A DNA stretch of 64,000 bases from Pseudomonas sp. GGS8 (GTDB lineage Bacteria > Pseudomonadota > Gammaproteobacteria > Pseudomonadales > Pseudomonadaceae). Shown here piece after piece: positions 18,387 through 28,119 of the stretch. Both the position numbers and the translations under genes were made by a program. The stretch is from NCBI RefSeq assembly GCF_024168645.1, contig NZ_JALJWF010000001.1, positions 2,657,001 to 2,721,000 of the forward strand, given 5' to 3'. The notes below the pieces were generated by a model, which saw nothing but the letters and a program-made list of their open reading frames with translations, was not told the origin of the DNA and made no database searches. Within the stretch, counting starts at the first letter, position 1; every line of letters starts with the position of its first letter.

Positions 18387-21300
18387 TTGATCATCAACAA
18401 GCATCTGTATCGGATCATTTTCAACAAGGCGCGTGGCCTGTTGATGGTGGTTGCCGAAAATGTGAGCAGCGGCTCGAAATCAGCCGGTGGTAGTGCAGCC
18501 GGTACAACGTCTGGCGGCGGCTGCGTGGTCCGCTTGACACCCCTGCGTTTTGCCCTGATGGCGGCGCTCGGCCTGATCATGCTGGACGCCTCGTCGGCCC
18601 AGGCGGCCGTGGTCGCCGACCCCGGAGCGCCGGCCGCGCAGCAGCCGGGCATCGGGGTGGCCGGGAACGGGGTAACCCAGGTCAACATCACCGCGCCCAG
18701 CGCGGGCGGCGTGTCGCGCAATACCTATCAACAGTTCGACGTCGATCGGCGTGGCGTGATCCTCAATAACTCGGCGACCAACACTCAGACCCAGCTGGGC
18801 GGCTGGGTGGACGCCAATCCGGCGTTGGGTCGCGGCACGGCGCGGGTGATCCTCAACGAAGTCAATTCGAGCAACCCGAGCCAGCTCAACGGCTATGTCG
18901 AAGTGGCCGGGTCCAGGGCGCAGGTGGTGATCGCCAACCCGTCCGGGATCAGCTGTGATGGCTGCGGTTTCATCAACGCCAATCGCGCGACCCTCACTAC
19001 TGGCAAGGCGCAGTTCGAGAACGGAGTACTGCAGGGTTATCAAGTCGACGGCGGCAAGATAACCATCAACGGTGCCGGGATGGATACGCGTGACAGCGAT
19101 TACACCGAAGTCATCGCGCGCACCGTCGAGGTCAACGCGGGCATCTGGGCCAAGGACTTGAACATCCAGGCCGGCAAGACCAGCGCCGACAACGGCGCAG
19201 CGGGCACGCCGGTGGTCGGCATTGATGTCGCGCAACTGGGCGGTATGTATGCCGGCAAGATCGTCCTGGTGGGCAATGGCGCGGGTGTCGGGGTACGCAA
19301 TGCCGGGCAGATCGGCGCCAGTGTCGGCGATGTGGTCATCCGGGCAGACGGGCGTCTGGAAAACAGCGGGCAGATCAGCAGTGCCGGTTCGACCACGGTC
19401 GAGGCCGGCACCGGAGTCCAGAACAGCGGCACGCTGTACGCCAAGGGCGACCTGACGATCAGTACCTCGGCCGACCTCGACAACAGCGGTATGGTGGCCG
19501 CCCAGGGCAATACCCGGGTGACGGTTGCGAACCTGCGCAGCACCAGCGGCTCGACCCTGGCTGGCGGGGTCGACAGCAGTGGCAAGCTGGGTCAGACCGG
19601 CGGATTGACCCTGGACGCTTCGGGCCAGCTCAGCGCCCACGGGCAGAATATCGCCGCCGAGAGTTTGCAGGCCCAGGCAGGGGCTCTCGACTTGAGCGAC
19701 AGTCAGACCTCCGCCGCCCAAGTGACGCTCACCAGCCGCCAGGGTGATGTCGATGTCAGCCGGGCGCGCGTGGCCGCTAAGGGCACGCTGACCGCCACCG
19801 CCGCGAAGGTATTGCGCACCGATGGCGCCAAAGTCAGTGCGGCTCAAGTGGGGATCAAGGCCGGTCAGTTATCCAACGTGAAAGGCGAAGTCCTGCAGAG
19901 CGGCCTTTCACTCACGAGCATTGATCTGCAGGGAGCACTGGATAACAGTCAAGGTGTGATCGCCAGTCAGGGCACACTGAAAGTCACCGCCGCCTCGCTG
20001 AACAACTACCAAGGCAGCCTCGGTTCGGTGAAGTCGAGCCTGACACTGACGGCCACGAACGGCTTGCTGGACAACAGTAACGGTCACCTTGAGGCGCTGC
20101 AATCGATCGCGCTGGTCTCGGGCCAGTTGCTCAACACCGCAGGCTTCGTCGGTGCCGGGCAGGCCCTGGACATCAAAGCGGGGACCATCGGCAATGGCGG
20201 CGCTGGGCAACTACAGAGCGGTACCGGTACGACAATCGTGGGTGCCAGCCTCGACAATCACGGTGGACGCATCGAAGCGCTGGGCGACCTCAAGTTCACT
20301 ATCGACGGCAAGCTCGATAACAGCGGCGGCCTGATTCGCACCGGTGCTGATCTGCTGATGACAGCGGCGCAGATCGACAACGCGGGCACCCAAGGCCTGG
20401 ATCAAGGTATTGGAGGGCGCACCCTCACCCTTACCGCCGATCAGTTGGGCAACCAGGGCGGCTCGATCATTGCCGATCAGGCACTGACCTTGACCGGAAG
20501 CGGTGTGGTGAACAACCAGTCCGGGAAGATCTCGGCCGGTACACAGCTTTTGCTGACCGACCGTAACCTGGCGGCTAAAACCCAAGCCGTGAGCAACCAG
20601 GGCGGCACCTTGGTCGCCGGACGCTCGTTGACGCTCAACAGCGCCAGCTATAGCGGTAGCGGTCAGGCCTTGAGCCTGGGTGATCTGTCCTTCACGCTCA
20701 ATGGCGATTACGTCAATACCGGCCTGCTGCAGGCCAATGGCAACCTGACACTGGCAACCACGGGGCTACTGAGCAACCAGACCAGCTTGCAGGCGGGCAA
20801 CCTGCTGACGCTGTCGGCCCGGCAAATCGATAACGCCGCCCTCGGTGTGATCAGTGCCCCGCAGGTACAACTGAGAGCCAGCCAGTCGCTGGTCAACCGC
20901 GGCCTGATCGACGGCCAGTCCACCCGGCTGAGCGCGCCCACCCTGAGCAACCTGGGTACCGGGCGAATCTACGGTGACCAGCTGTCGCTGGCAGCGGGCA
21001 CGCTGACCAATACCGTCGAAAACGGCACGGCGGCGGTGATTGCCGCCCGCGTACGGCTGGATATCGGTGCGCAATACCTGAACAACAGCGAACACGGGTT
21101 GATCTTCAGCGCCGGGGACATGGCCATCGGTGGGGCGCTGGACAGCGCCTACCAGGCCACCGGTCAAGCCCGCGAACTCAATAACGCCAGCGCGACCATC
21201 GAGGCCCTCGGCGGCCTGACGTTGAACGCAGCTTCTGTGCGCAACACCAACGAACACTTCTCGACACACGAGGTCGAGGTCTCACGCCAGGCGCTGCAAC

Positions 21301-24300
21301 AGTATCAACTGACCGGCTCGGTCAATCGCTACGATCCGAATCAGATTTCGACCTATAACAACGAAGTCGACATTCTGGTGACACCCGAAGGCAGTAATGA
21401 CGACTGGAACCGCTACGACCTGACCCGTGTCGTGACCCAAACCCAGATTGCCAGTTCCGATCCCGGGCAAATACTCGCCGGCGGCAATCTGCGCATCAAC
21501 GCCGACCAGATCCTCAACGACAAGAGTCGGATCATCGCCGGTGGCGCGTTGCAAGCCAGCGCCAACAGCCTGACCAACACCGAAGTCGCCGGACAGCAGG
21601 TCACCACGGACAGCGGCGCACTCGAACACTTTTATCGCCACCAGCGCAAAGGCCGCGACCGTCAGGGGATGGACTCTGCCGCCTACAACCCGGCGCCCAG
21701 TGTGCAGGCCATTTCCTTGCAACCGACGGTCTATAAACAGAACACCGCCCCGCAAGGCAGTGGCACCCAGCTCGCCAGCCTGAGTCTTGGGAAGGTGGGC
21801 GCTAGCGAGGTGTCCAGTCGCACGATCACTGCACCCAGCCTCACGCCGATCAGCGAGGTACTGGCCAATGCCACCAACAACGTCGGTGGCGTGGCAGAGC
21901 GCATTCTCACCGGCGGGGTGAACAGCGCCTTGCCGGACAACGCACTGTTTCGGTCGATGCCCAGCAGCACCTCCGGCTATCTGATCGAGACCGATCCGCG
22001 CTTCACCAACTATGGCAAATGGCTCTCTTCGGATTACATGCTCGGCAGGCTGAACCTGGACCCGGCGGCGACCCAGCAACGCATGGGTGATGGTTTCTAT
22101 GAGCAGAAGTTGATTCGCGAGCAGGTGGCGCAACTGACCGGTCGCCGTTTCGTCGACGGCTATGCCAACGACGAAGCGCAGTACCGAGGCCTGATCGACA
22201 ACGCCGTCACCTACGCCAATAGCTGGAAGCTGATTCCCGGTGTGGCCCTGACCGCGCAACAAATGGCCCAACTGACCAGCGATATCGTCTGGTTGGTGGC
22301 CAAGAATGTCACCTTGGCCAGTGGCGAAGTCCGCAGCGTGCTGGTGCCGCAGGTGTATGTGCGGGTCCGTGATGGTGACATCAACGGTGCGGGCGGGTTG
22401 ATGGCCGGGCAGCAACTGAACCTGAACGTGACGGGCAATCTGGTCAACAGCGCGAGCTTGTCGGGACGTCAAGTGGTTGCGATCAAGGCGGACACGCTCA
22501 GTAACCTGGAAGGGCGCATTCAAGGCAGCGCCGTCAGCCTTGATGCGACGCAGGACCTGAACAACCTCGGTGGCCAGATCGCCGCCGACAAGAGCCTGAT
22601 GGTCAGCGCCGGGCGTGATCTGAATGTGCGGTCCAGCACGATCACCACGCATAGTGCGCAGGGCAGCCAGACCAACCTGTCGCGGGTCGCGGGTTTGTTC
22701 GTTTCCGATCCGGCGGCCAGCCTGATGGCCACTGCCGGACGTGACATCAACCTGCAGGGCGCGCAGGTGGTCAATAGCGGCAGCGCGGGCGTCACCAGCC
22801 TGTCCGCCGGTCGTGACCTGAACCTGACGACGGTCATCGAGAGTCGCGACCAGAGCAACCACTGGGACAAAGACAACTGGCGTACCGAAACCAGCCGTAG
22901 CGAGAGTGGCAGCAGCCTTAAGACCCAGGGCGACCTGGGCCTTCGCGCCGGCAACGACCTCAACGCGCGTGCCGCCAGCCTCAGCAGCACCGCTGGTGCG
23001 GTGATTGCCCAGGCGGCGCGGGATGTCAACCTGACGGCCGGCGAGAACGCGCGCAGCGCCGACGAAGCGCACAAGGTCAAAGGCAGCAATGGCTTCCTTT
23101 CCAGCAAAACCACGACCACCCGCGACTCCACCAGTGAAACCACAGCCCAGGGCTCGCACCTCGATGCGCAGCAACTGGCGGTCCAGGCTGGTCGCAACCT
23201 GGTGGTTCAAGGTAGCCAAGTGGTCGCGGAAAAAGGCGCGGCGCAGCTCCAGGCCGGCAACGATATTTCGATTATCGCCGCGGTCGACAGCATGCAGACG
23301 CGCCACGACAAAGACAGCAACAGCCGCAGCCTGGGTGGATTCAAGGCCAGCAAAGTGACCGACAAGGTCAGCGAAAGCCGGACCACGGCGGTCGGCAGCC
23401 TGGTCTCCGGCAACAGCGTCGATGTCCACGCAGGGCAAGACGGACTGGTCCGCGGCTCGTCGCTGGTGAGCACCGCGGACCTCTCGGTGAGCGTGGGGCG
23501 CGATCTGCAGATCGACGCGGCGCAAAACACCTTCAGCCGCGACGAACTGCACAAGGAAAAGAACCGCGACTTCACCGGCGTGCTGACGGGGAACAAGCTG
23601 GGCCTCGATGACATGACCGGCAACCAGCACCTGTCCATCAGCAGCCAGAACCATACCGGTAACTCCTCGGAAACCACCTTGACCGGCAGCACCCTCGGTT
23701 CCAGTGCCGGCAATGTGTCGCTCAACGCCGGTCGCACGCTTGGCGTGACCGCCAGTGACCTGGTCAGCACCCAGAGCATGAGCCTGACCGGTGCCAACGT
23801 GACCCTCGCTGCCGGTATGGAAAGCGCGAGTCAGAGCAGTACCGACGAGAGCCGCAGCCTGGCGGTGGGGCGAGTGGTGGGCGGCATGGTGATCGATAGC
23901 ATCAACACCATGCGTAGCGCGATCAAAGCCGCGAACAGCGCGGATGATCCTCGACTCAAGGCGGTGAAGTGGGCGCAGGCGGCGTTGGCGGGTTACAACC
24001 TGGGGGGCGCGTCGTCGGATGCCTACGATGGTCGGTCGGGCTATGCGGATAAGAAAGGCGGTTCCGGCAGCAATGGTTCGTTGATCAAGATCGGCACCGA
24101 AGTGGCGAGCACCCACAACACCAGCACCAGCGAGTACAACAGCCAGACCGCCAAGCAAAGCTCGCTCACGGCCGGTAAAACCCTGACGATCATCGCCGAT
24201 GGCAGCGCGCCGGGAACGGCGGGCGATATTCATGTCATCGGCAGTAGCCTGAAAGCGGCCGATACGCTGTTGCAGGCGAAGAACAACATCACCCTGGAAA

Positions 24301-26759
24301 GCGCGCAGAGCACCGCGAAGTGGGCCAACGACAGCAATAACGACCGAACCGCCATTGGTGTCAGTTTCAATATCGGCCAACAGAATGGCTTCACCCTCGA
24401 TTTGGGCGCGTCTATCGCCAAGAGCATGGGCACAGGCGATTCGGTAACCCAGGTCAACAGCACGCTGGATACCGGCTCGCTGGTCCTGCGCAGTGGACAG
24501 GACACCACCCTGGCTGGCGCGCAGGTCCGGGCGCAGAGCATCAAGGCGGATATCGGCGGCAACCTCACTATCACGTCGCGTCAGGACAGCGAGACGCAGA
24601 AGAGCAAGCAGGGCAGTGCCGGTTTCGGCGGGAGCATCTGTATTCCGCCGTTCTGCTACGGCGCGCCCGTGGCGGCTTCCGCCAGCCTGGCGGCCGGCAA
24701 CATGAACAGCAACTACAAGGCGGTAACGGATCAGAGCGGTCTGTTCGCCGGGGCGGGTGGTTACAACATTCATGTCGGCGACAAGACCACGCTGCAAGGT
24801 GCGGTGATTGCCAGTGAGGCGTCTGCGGACAAGAACCTGCTGGACACGAATCGGTTGATTGTCAGTGACATCAAAAATACCAGTGACATCAAGAGTCAGT
24901 CGGCTGGTTTGAGCGTGTCCGGAAGCTCAAGTGGTGGTGGAAGACCAACGGCCTCTCTGGGTGGTTTGTTTGGTATAGCGCTGACTGACTCGGATCACAG
25001 CAAAACTCGCAGCGCGGTCAGCGAGGGCACGATAGTCGTGCGTAGCGCCGAGGGCGCGAATGATTTGGTTGGGCTCAACCGCGATACCGCAAATGCCAAT
25101 CAGAAGCTGGACAAGCCTGATGAAAAGGCCATGCAAGAGCGCATGGAGCTTGTAAGGAGTTCGGTAGAACTGGCCAATGGTCTTGCGGATGCCATCGCTA
25201 CGGCAAAAATGAAGGCGGCTCAAGAGTCCAATAGCGAAGAATCGAAGGCTGCTCGACAGGCGCTGTTGGACAAGGGCAATCCTGACCCGACCAATGAGCA
25301 AATCGCCGATCAGATCAGTCGGGAATACGGAGTGGGCAGCAGCTTCAGAAAAGCAGCCCAAGCCGTCACCGCGATTGTTGGAGGGGTGGCTGGTGGAAAT
25401 ATTGGTGGTGCTGTAGCCGGAGCAGCGGCACCTTATCTTGCTCAGACTGTAAAGCAAATGACGGAGGGCGACGATACCGCGAATCTGATGGCTCACGCTG
25501 TTCTAGGGGCGGTGTTAGCTAGATCGGGAGGAAATTCAGCGTTGGCGGGTGCGGCTGGCGCAGTGGCGGCCGAAGAAACTGCACGTCTGATCAGGAAAGA
25601 GCTCTACGGTGACATCAGCGATGACAATCTGACCCAAGAGCAGAAACAGACGATTTCCAGCTTGTCCACATTGACAGCAGGGATCGCGGGGGCGGCAGCT
25701 GGCAATAACTCGTTGAATGCGGTAGCGGCGGCGCAGGTTGGGAAAAATGCGGTAGAGAATAATTATCTGAGCGTATCAGAAGCAAAAACAAAAAAAGGGC
25801 TTGAGTACAAACAGTTACACGAGCCGCTTACGCCTGAAGAGACTCAGAAGTTAGCCGACATCAATAAGGTTGATAAAGATAGAAATGCTGCTATTCAGGC
25901 TGTCTGCACTGCTGGGAACAAGTCGGGGGGCGCTTGTGGCACCCTGGTGGCGACTGCGCAAGATGCGCTTAATGAATATGGTAAGAACGTAACTTATAAC
26001 CTGCTGTATAAAGATTTATACCCGAATGATGCAAAAAATGTTGAGACTGTTTTGCTGGGGTTGGATCATGAAAGTGTGACGCGAGATGCAGCCATTACTG
26101 CAATGGCAAAAGAGTCAAAGCTAAGCTGGGATGAGCAGGCAAGTCGTTATGATACGGCCATGACCCTGCAAGCGTTGACAGCTACGATCGCGGGATATTC
26201 TGGTTTCAAGGCTACGTCACCTGAGGCTCCGGTCACAAAAGGGGCTGCGTCTAAGAATGCGAATGCAACAGGCATGCTTACGGATTCGGAGACTGCGGTA
26301 TTAACCGAAAGAAATGTTATCGAAGGAACGGCTAAGGGCGCTGCACCAAAAGTGGCGGCAGAGGGAAAGGTAGGAGGTCAGACCTTCCAAGACGTCAATC
26401 AAACCGCTCGTCCACTCAACGAGGCGGACCCGAAAATACCTTCGTTGATCACGGATAGGATTGCAGATAAAGCCGCTACGAATCCTGGCAAACGTTATCC
26501 AAACGGAAATATGAAAGATGCCCACGCTGAAATCGGTGTGATCCAGCAAGCATATAGCTCTGGTAAAACTGCCGGAGCGGACATGTCTATGACAGTCGCA
26601 GGGAAAGATGTATGCGGATTCTGCAAAGGTGACATAGCCGCTGCCGCAGAAAAGGCTGAGTTGAAATCTTTGACCGTAAGAGCTATAGATGATAAAACAG
26701 GACTTCCGAAAAACTATTACTGGGAGTCAGGTATGAAGTCTATTAAGGAGAAAAAATAG
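18387..26759 (+). CDS. cdiA: CdiA contact-dependent inhibition exoprotein with deaminase-like C-terminal toxin
   Basis: 2790 aa; TTG start with AAGGAA immediately before it. An extended signal peptide (INKHLYRIIFNKARGLLMVV) precedes a hydrophobic segment ending SSAQA. The TPS domain (~75-330; NPSGISCDGCGF) is followed by long filamentous-haemagglutinin repeats to ~930, then the region with ETDPRFTNYGKWLSSDYML, GDGFYEQKLIREQV and TSDIVWLV seen in many class II CdiA stalks. FHA-2 repeats follow, then the pretoxin boundary VENNY at 2456-2460. GC drops after ~25.06 kb. The last ~110 residues carry HAE (2713-2715) and CGFC (Cys2743, Cys2746), the zinc ligands and general acid of the cytidine-deaminase fold, in the style of bacterial toxin deaminases (BURPS668_1122-like). 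Deamination of nucleic acid in target cells is predicted, not shown. Confidence 0.92.
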   Translation: MIINKHLYRIIFNKARGLLMVVAENVSSGSKSAGGSAAGTTSGGGCVVRLTPLRFALMAALGLIMLDASSAQAAVVADPGAPAAQQPGIGVAGNGVTQVNITAPSAGGVSRNTYQQFDVDRRGVILNNSATNTQTQLGGWVDANPALGRGTARVILNEVNSSNPSQLNGYVEVAGSRAQVVIANPSGISCDGCGFINANRATLTTGKAQFENGVLQGYQVDGGKITINGAGMDTRDSDYTEVIARTVEVNAGIWAKDLNIQAGKTSADNGAAGTPVVGIDVAQLGGMYAGKIVLVGNGAGVGVRNAGQIGASVGDVVIRADGRLENSGQISSAGSTTVEAGTGVQNSGTLYAKGDLTISTSADLDNSGMVAAQGNTRVTVANLRSTSGSTLAGGVDSSGKLGQTGGLTLDASGQLSAHGQNIAAESLQAQAGALDLSDSQTSAAQVTLTSRQGDVDVSRARVAAKGTLTATAAKVLRTDGAKVSAAQVGIKAGQLSNVKGEVLQSGLSLTSIDLQGALDNSQGVIASQGTLKVTAASLNNYQGSLGSVKSSLTLTATNGLLDNSNGHLEALQSIALVSGQLLNTAGFVGAGQALDIKAGTIGNGGAGQLQSGTGTTIVGASLDNHGGRIEALGDLKFTIDGKLDNSGGLIRTGADLLMTAAQIDNAGTQGLDQGIGGRTLTLTADQLGNQGGSIIADQALTLTGSGVVNNQSGKISAGTQLLLTDRNLAAKTQAVSNQGGTLVAGRSLTLNSASYSGSGQALSLGDLSFTLNGDYVNTGLLQANGNLTLATTGLLSNQTSLQAGNLLTLSARQIDNAALGVISAPQVQLRASQSLVNRGLIDGQSTRLSAPTLSNLGTGRIYGDQLSLAAGTLTNTVENGTAAVIAARVRLDIGAQYLNNSEHGLIFSAGDMAIGGALDSAYQATGQARELNNASATIEALGGLTLNAASVRNTNEHFSTHEVEVSRQALQQYQLTGSVNRYDPNQISTYNNEVDILVTPEGSNDDWNRYDLTRVVTQTQIASSDPGQILAGGNLRINADQILNDKSRIIAGGALQASANSLTNTEVAGQQVTTDSGALEHFYRHQRKGRDRQGMDSAAYNPAPSVQAISLQPTVYKQNTAPQGSGTQLASLSLGKVGASEVSSRTITAPSLTPISEVLANATNNVGGVAERILTGGVNSALPDNALFRSMPSSTSGYLIETDPRFTNYGKWLSSDYMLGRLNLDPAATQQRMGDGFYEQKLIREQVAQLTGRRFVDGYANDEAQYRGLIDNAVTYANSWKLIPGVALTAQQMAQLTSDIVWLVAKNVTLASGEVRSVLVPQVYVRVRDGDINGAGGLMAGQQLNLNVTGNLVNSASLSGRQVVAIKADTLSNLEGRIQGSAVSLDATQDLNNLGGQIAADKSLMVSAGRDLNVRSSTITTHSAQGSQTNLSRVAGLFVSDPAASLMATAGRDINLQGAQVVNSGSAGVTSLSAGRDLNLTTVIESRDQSNHWDKDNWRTETSRSESGSSLKTQGDLGLRAGNDLNARAASLSSTAGAVIAQAARDVNLTAGENARSADEAHKVKGSNGFLSSKTTTTRDSTSETTAQGSHLDAQQLAVQAGRNLVVQGSQVVAEKGAAQLQAGNDISIIAAVDSMQTRHDKDSNSRSLGGFKASKVTDKVSESRTTAVGSLVSGNSVDVHAGQDGLVRGSSLVSTADLSVSVGRDLQIDAAQNTFSRDELHKEKNRDFTGVLTGNKLGLDDMTGNQHLSISSQNHTGNSSETTLTGSTLGSSAGNVSLNAGRTLGVTASDLVSTQSMSLTGANVTLAAGMESASQSSTDESRSLAVGRVVGGMVIDSINTMRSAIKAANSADDPRLKAVKWAQAALAGYNLGGASSDAYDGRSGYADKKGGSGSNGSLIKIGTEVASTHNTSTSEYNSQTAKQSSLTAGKTLTIIADGSAPGTAGDIHVIGSSLKAADTLLQAKNNITLESAQSTAKWANDSNNDRTAIGVSFNIGQQNGFTLDLGASIAKSMGTGDSVTQVNSTLDTGSLVLRSGQDTTLAGAQVRAQSIKADIGGNLTITSRQDSETQKSKQGSAGFGGSICIPPFCYGAPVAASASLAAGNMNSNYKAVTDQSGLFAGAGGYNIHVGDKTTLQGAVIASEASADKNLLDTNRLIVSDIKNTSDIKSQSAGLSVSGSSSGGGRPTASLGGLFGIALTDSDHSKTRSAVSEGTIVVRSAEGANDLVGLNRDTANANQKLDKPDEKAMQERMELVRSSVELANGLADAIATAKMKAAQESNSEESKAARQALLDKGNPDPTNEQIADQISREYGVGSSFRKAAQAVTAIVGGVAGGNIGGAVAGAAAPYLAQTVKQMTEGDDTANLMAHAVLGAVLARSGGNSALAGAAGAVAAEETARLIRKELYGDISDDNLTQEQKQTISSLSTLTAGIAGAAAGNNSLNAVAAAQVGKNAVENNYLSVSEAKTKKGLEYKQLHEPLTPEETQKLADINKVDKDRNAAIQAVCTAGNKSGGACGTLVATAQDALNEYGKNVTYNLLYKDLYPNDAKNVETVLLGLDHESVTRDAAITAMAKESKLSWDEQASRYDTAMTLQALTATIAGYSGFKATSPEAPVTKGAASKNANATGMLTDSETAVLTERNVIEGTAKGAAPKVAAEGKVGGQTFQDVNQTARPLNEADPKIPSLITDRIADKAATNPGKRYPNGNMKDAHAEIGVIQQAYSSGKTAGADMSMTVAGKDVCGFCKGDIAAAAEKAELKSLTVRAIDDKTGLPKNYYWESGMKSIKEKK

Positions 26760-27161
26760 ATGATCATCGGAGGGTATACCCTTAGTCCTGAGCATGGCAG
26801 ATCGCAAATCCCTCTCATTGATCAGCCGACCATGGAAGATGTAAGGTCCATTATATGTGAATATAGTAAAGTCGACGGCGTCGCTTCGTTGTCTATTTCC
26901 CCGGCACCTGAAGCCGGACCTTACGAAATCAATCTTTATGCTGATTCTGGAAATTATATTCTGATGCTGAACCAATACCTTGATGATGGTGAGCATGTTG
27001 TGCGTACTCTTAATAATACGTCGACTGGAGCAAAATTGGTTGATGTTCTGGGCGATTACTATCCGGCGAGTTTTGTCACAAGAGATATAGATATCGTTAT
27101 TTCTTGTTTTCAAGAATTTTTGAGGTCCGGTGATGTAAGCTTTACAGTGTTGAATGCTTAA
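26760..27161 (+). CDS. cdiI: CdiI immunity protein, Imm1-like
   Basis: 133 aa; the ATG follows the cdiA TAG with no gap. The sequence has the layout of Imm1-type immunity proteins: an N-terminal strand, then QPTMEDVRSIICEYSKVDGV, SLSISPAPEAGPYEI, and hydrophobic YILMLNQYLDDGEHVV. Imm1 proteins are known to pair with toxin deaminases, which fits the CdiA tip upstream. GC is low compared with the operon body, as is usual for toxin/immunity modules acquired together. It should bind and neutralise the deaminase domain. Confidence 0.82.
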   Translation: MIIGGYTLSPEHGRSQIPLIDQPTMEDVRSIICEYSKVDGVASLSISPAPEAGPYEINLYADSGNYILMLNQYLDDGEHVVRTLNNTSTGAKLVDVLGDYYPASFVTRDIDIVISCFQEFLRSGDVSFTVLNA

Positions 27162-27178
27162 AGTAAAAAAGTATGTAG

Positions 27179-27542
27179 GGTGCAAAAGCAACTGGTGGCG
27201 CTGCCGGAAAGGTAGACGAGTTTATTCCTCCAGGAATGGATCCCCCATTCCGTCCTGTTAACCCAGAGTTTCCGCCGAGCAAGTCTGTTGTTGATGCAAT
27301 GGAGAGCCCGCAAATTAAAAAAAACATGGTGGGTTGTTCAAGAACAGACTGTTCAGATATTGCAAGCAAGTTATTTGATGCTTCTGGTGGTAAAGGGAAG
27401 GTTATTAGAGAAAAGGGGACGGATTTATTTGTTAGGGGCGAGTCTCGTCATTGGAAGCTAATAAATAAATCTGTCACCTTTTTGCAGTTAATATTCTTGA
27501 TAATCAGGGTGTCATGCTACGCCCACCGAGGAAGACGCCGTA
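27179..27542 (+). pseudogene. Orphan CDI toxin tip (papain-fold-like), split by palindromic element
   Basis: No start codon of its own; the frame opens right after a TAG as GAKATGGAAGKVDEFIPPGM and continues to GCSRTDCSDIASKLFDASGG, a Cys-containing motif like that of papain-fold polymorphic toxins. The frame is broken by the inserted palindrome at 27412-27483. After it, another frame reads FAVNILDNQGVMLRPPRKTP and stops at TAA 27541-27543, overlapping the ATG of the next gene (TAATG). That coupling suggests the original toxin ended there. It is a displaced CdiA tip of the sort stored downstream of cdiA/cdiI. Confidence 0.65.
27412..27483. repeat. GGGGACGGATTTATTT palindromic element, copy A
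   Basis: Left arm aaaggggacggatttattt, right arm aaataaatctgtcaccttttt, with a ~33-bp interior. Same arms as copies at 27998 and 28704. It interrupts the orphan toxin tip. Confidence 0.75.
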
Positions 27543-27896
27543 ATGGAAGAGAGAGTTACCTATGGTGAAATCCGGGCTTGGTTTCTGGGGAGTTATTATA
27601 GCTATTGCAGAGTTAAGCTCAGCCACCAAAGCCCATGGGCTGAAGGTGAAAGTGAAGCAGGATATGCCTATAGTGAACTTGAGAACTCCTTTGATTTGCC
27701 TATTGAAAAATTAATGCTGGAGGTCTTAGCACTTATTCTTTCGGCAGGCCGGTCTTCGGAGAAAATCCAGAAGTATCATCTGGATGTTATTTCTGGATTG
27801 CTAAAGCAGATTGAACTTCCTTCTGTTTTGGAGGAGCTGCCTTCTGATGAGGCGGCAGAACTAATAGAAGATCTTAGATTGTTAGATTTGTATTAA
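27543..27896 (+). CDS. Orphan CDI immunity protein
   Basis: 117 aa, starting MEERVTYGEIRAWFLGSYYS. Small, acidic and helical; family not recognised with certainty. Its ATG overlaps the stop of the broken toxin tip upstream (TAATG), so it should be that toxin's immunity gene. It is intact while the toxin is disrupted, the expected outcome if immunity against siblings still carrying the toxin is kept. A strong terminator follows immediately. Lower GC than surrounding core genes. Confidence 0.7.
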   Translation: MEERVTYGEIRAWFLGSYYSYCRVKLSHQSPWAEGESEAGYAYSELENSFDLPIEKLMLEVLALILSAGRSSEKIQKYHLDVISGLLKQIELPSVLEELPSDEAAELIEDLRLLDLY

Positions 27897-27897
27897 T

Positions 27898-27923
27898 AAA
27901 ATAGCCCTAGTCGGGGCTATTTT
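27898..27923 (+). terminator. Rho-independent terminator after orphan immunity gene
   Basis: AAAATAGCCC / GGGCTATTTT arms with a 6-base loop, ending in a T-run, 2 bases after the stop codon. The symmetric A- and T-runs suggest bidirectional function. Confidence 0.85.
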
Positions 27924-27925
27924 AT

Positions 27926-28000
27926 GGTGCAAAAGGGCTTGGAAGTAAGGTCGATGACTTACTGCCAAACCTCAATACTCGGGTACTTGTCGGACCTAAA
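27926..28000 (+). pseudogene. Second orphan CDI toxin tip, only the linker left
   Basis: Frame reads GAKGLGSKVDDLLPNLNTRV then LVGPKG, directly after the terminator. It begins with GGTGCAAAAG, the same ten bases that open the first orphan tip at 27178-27187. It then runs into palindrome copy B at 27998. This looks like the linker that precedes toxin domains in CdiA/MafB-type proteins; the toxin itself is gone. Confidence 0.5.
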
Positions 28001-28078
28001 GGGGACGGATTTATTTTTTATACTTGAGTAAGGTGATAGTCCTGTCAGGCACATCGAAAATAAATCCGTCCACTTTTA
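27998..28078. repeat. GGGGACGGATTTATTT palindromic element, copy B
   Basis: Arms aaaggggacggatttatttt and aaaataaatccgtccactttt, nearly perfect inverted repeats about 40 bp apart. Best-conserved copy of the element. Confidence 0.8.
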
Positions 28079-28119
28079 AATTGACGGCAAGTAATTTTAA
28101 TAATGTACATGGAGTGTTC

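Noticed and set aside
21282..24797. 1171-aa open frame on the minus strand
   Set aside because: Antisense shadow of the repetitive cdiA body; composition is artefactual.
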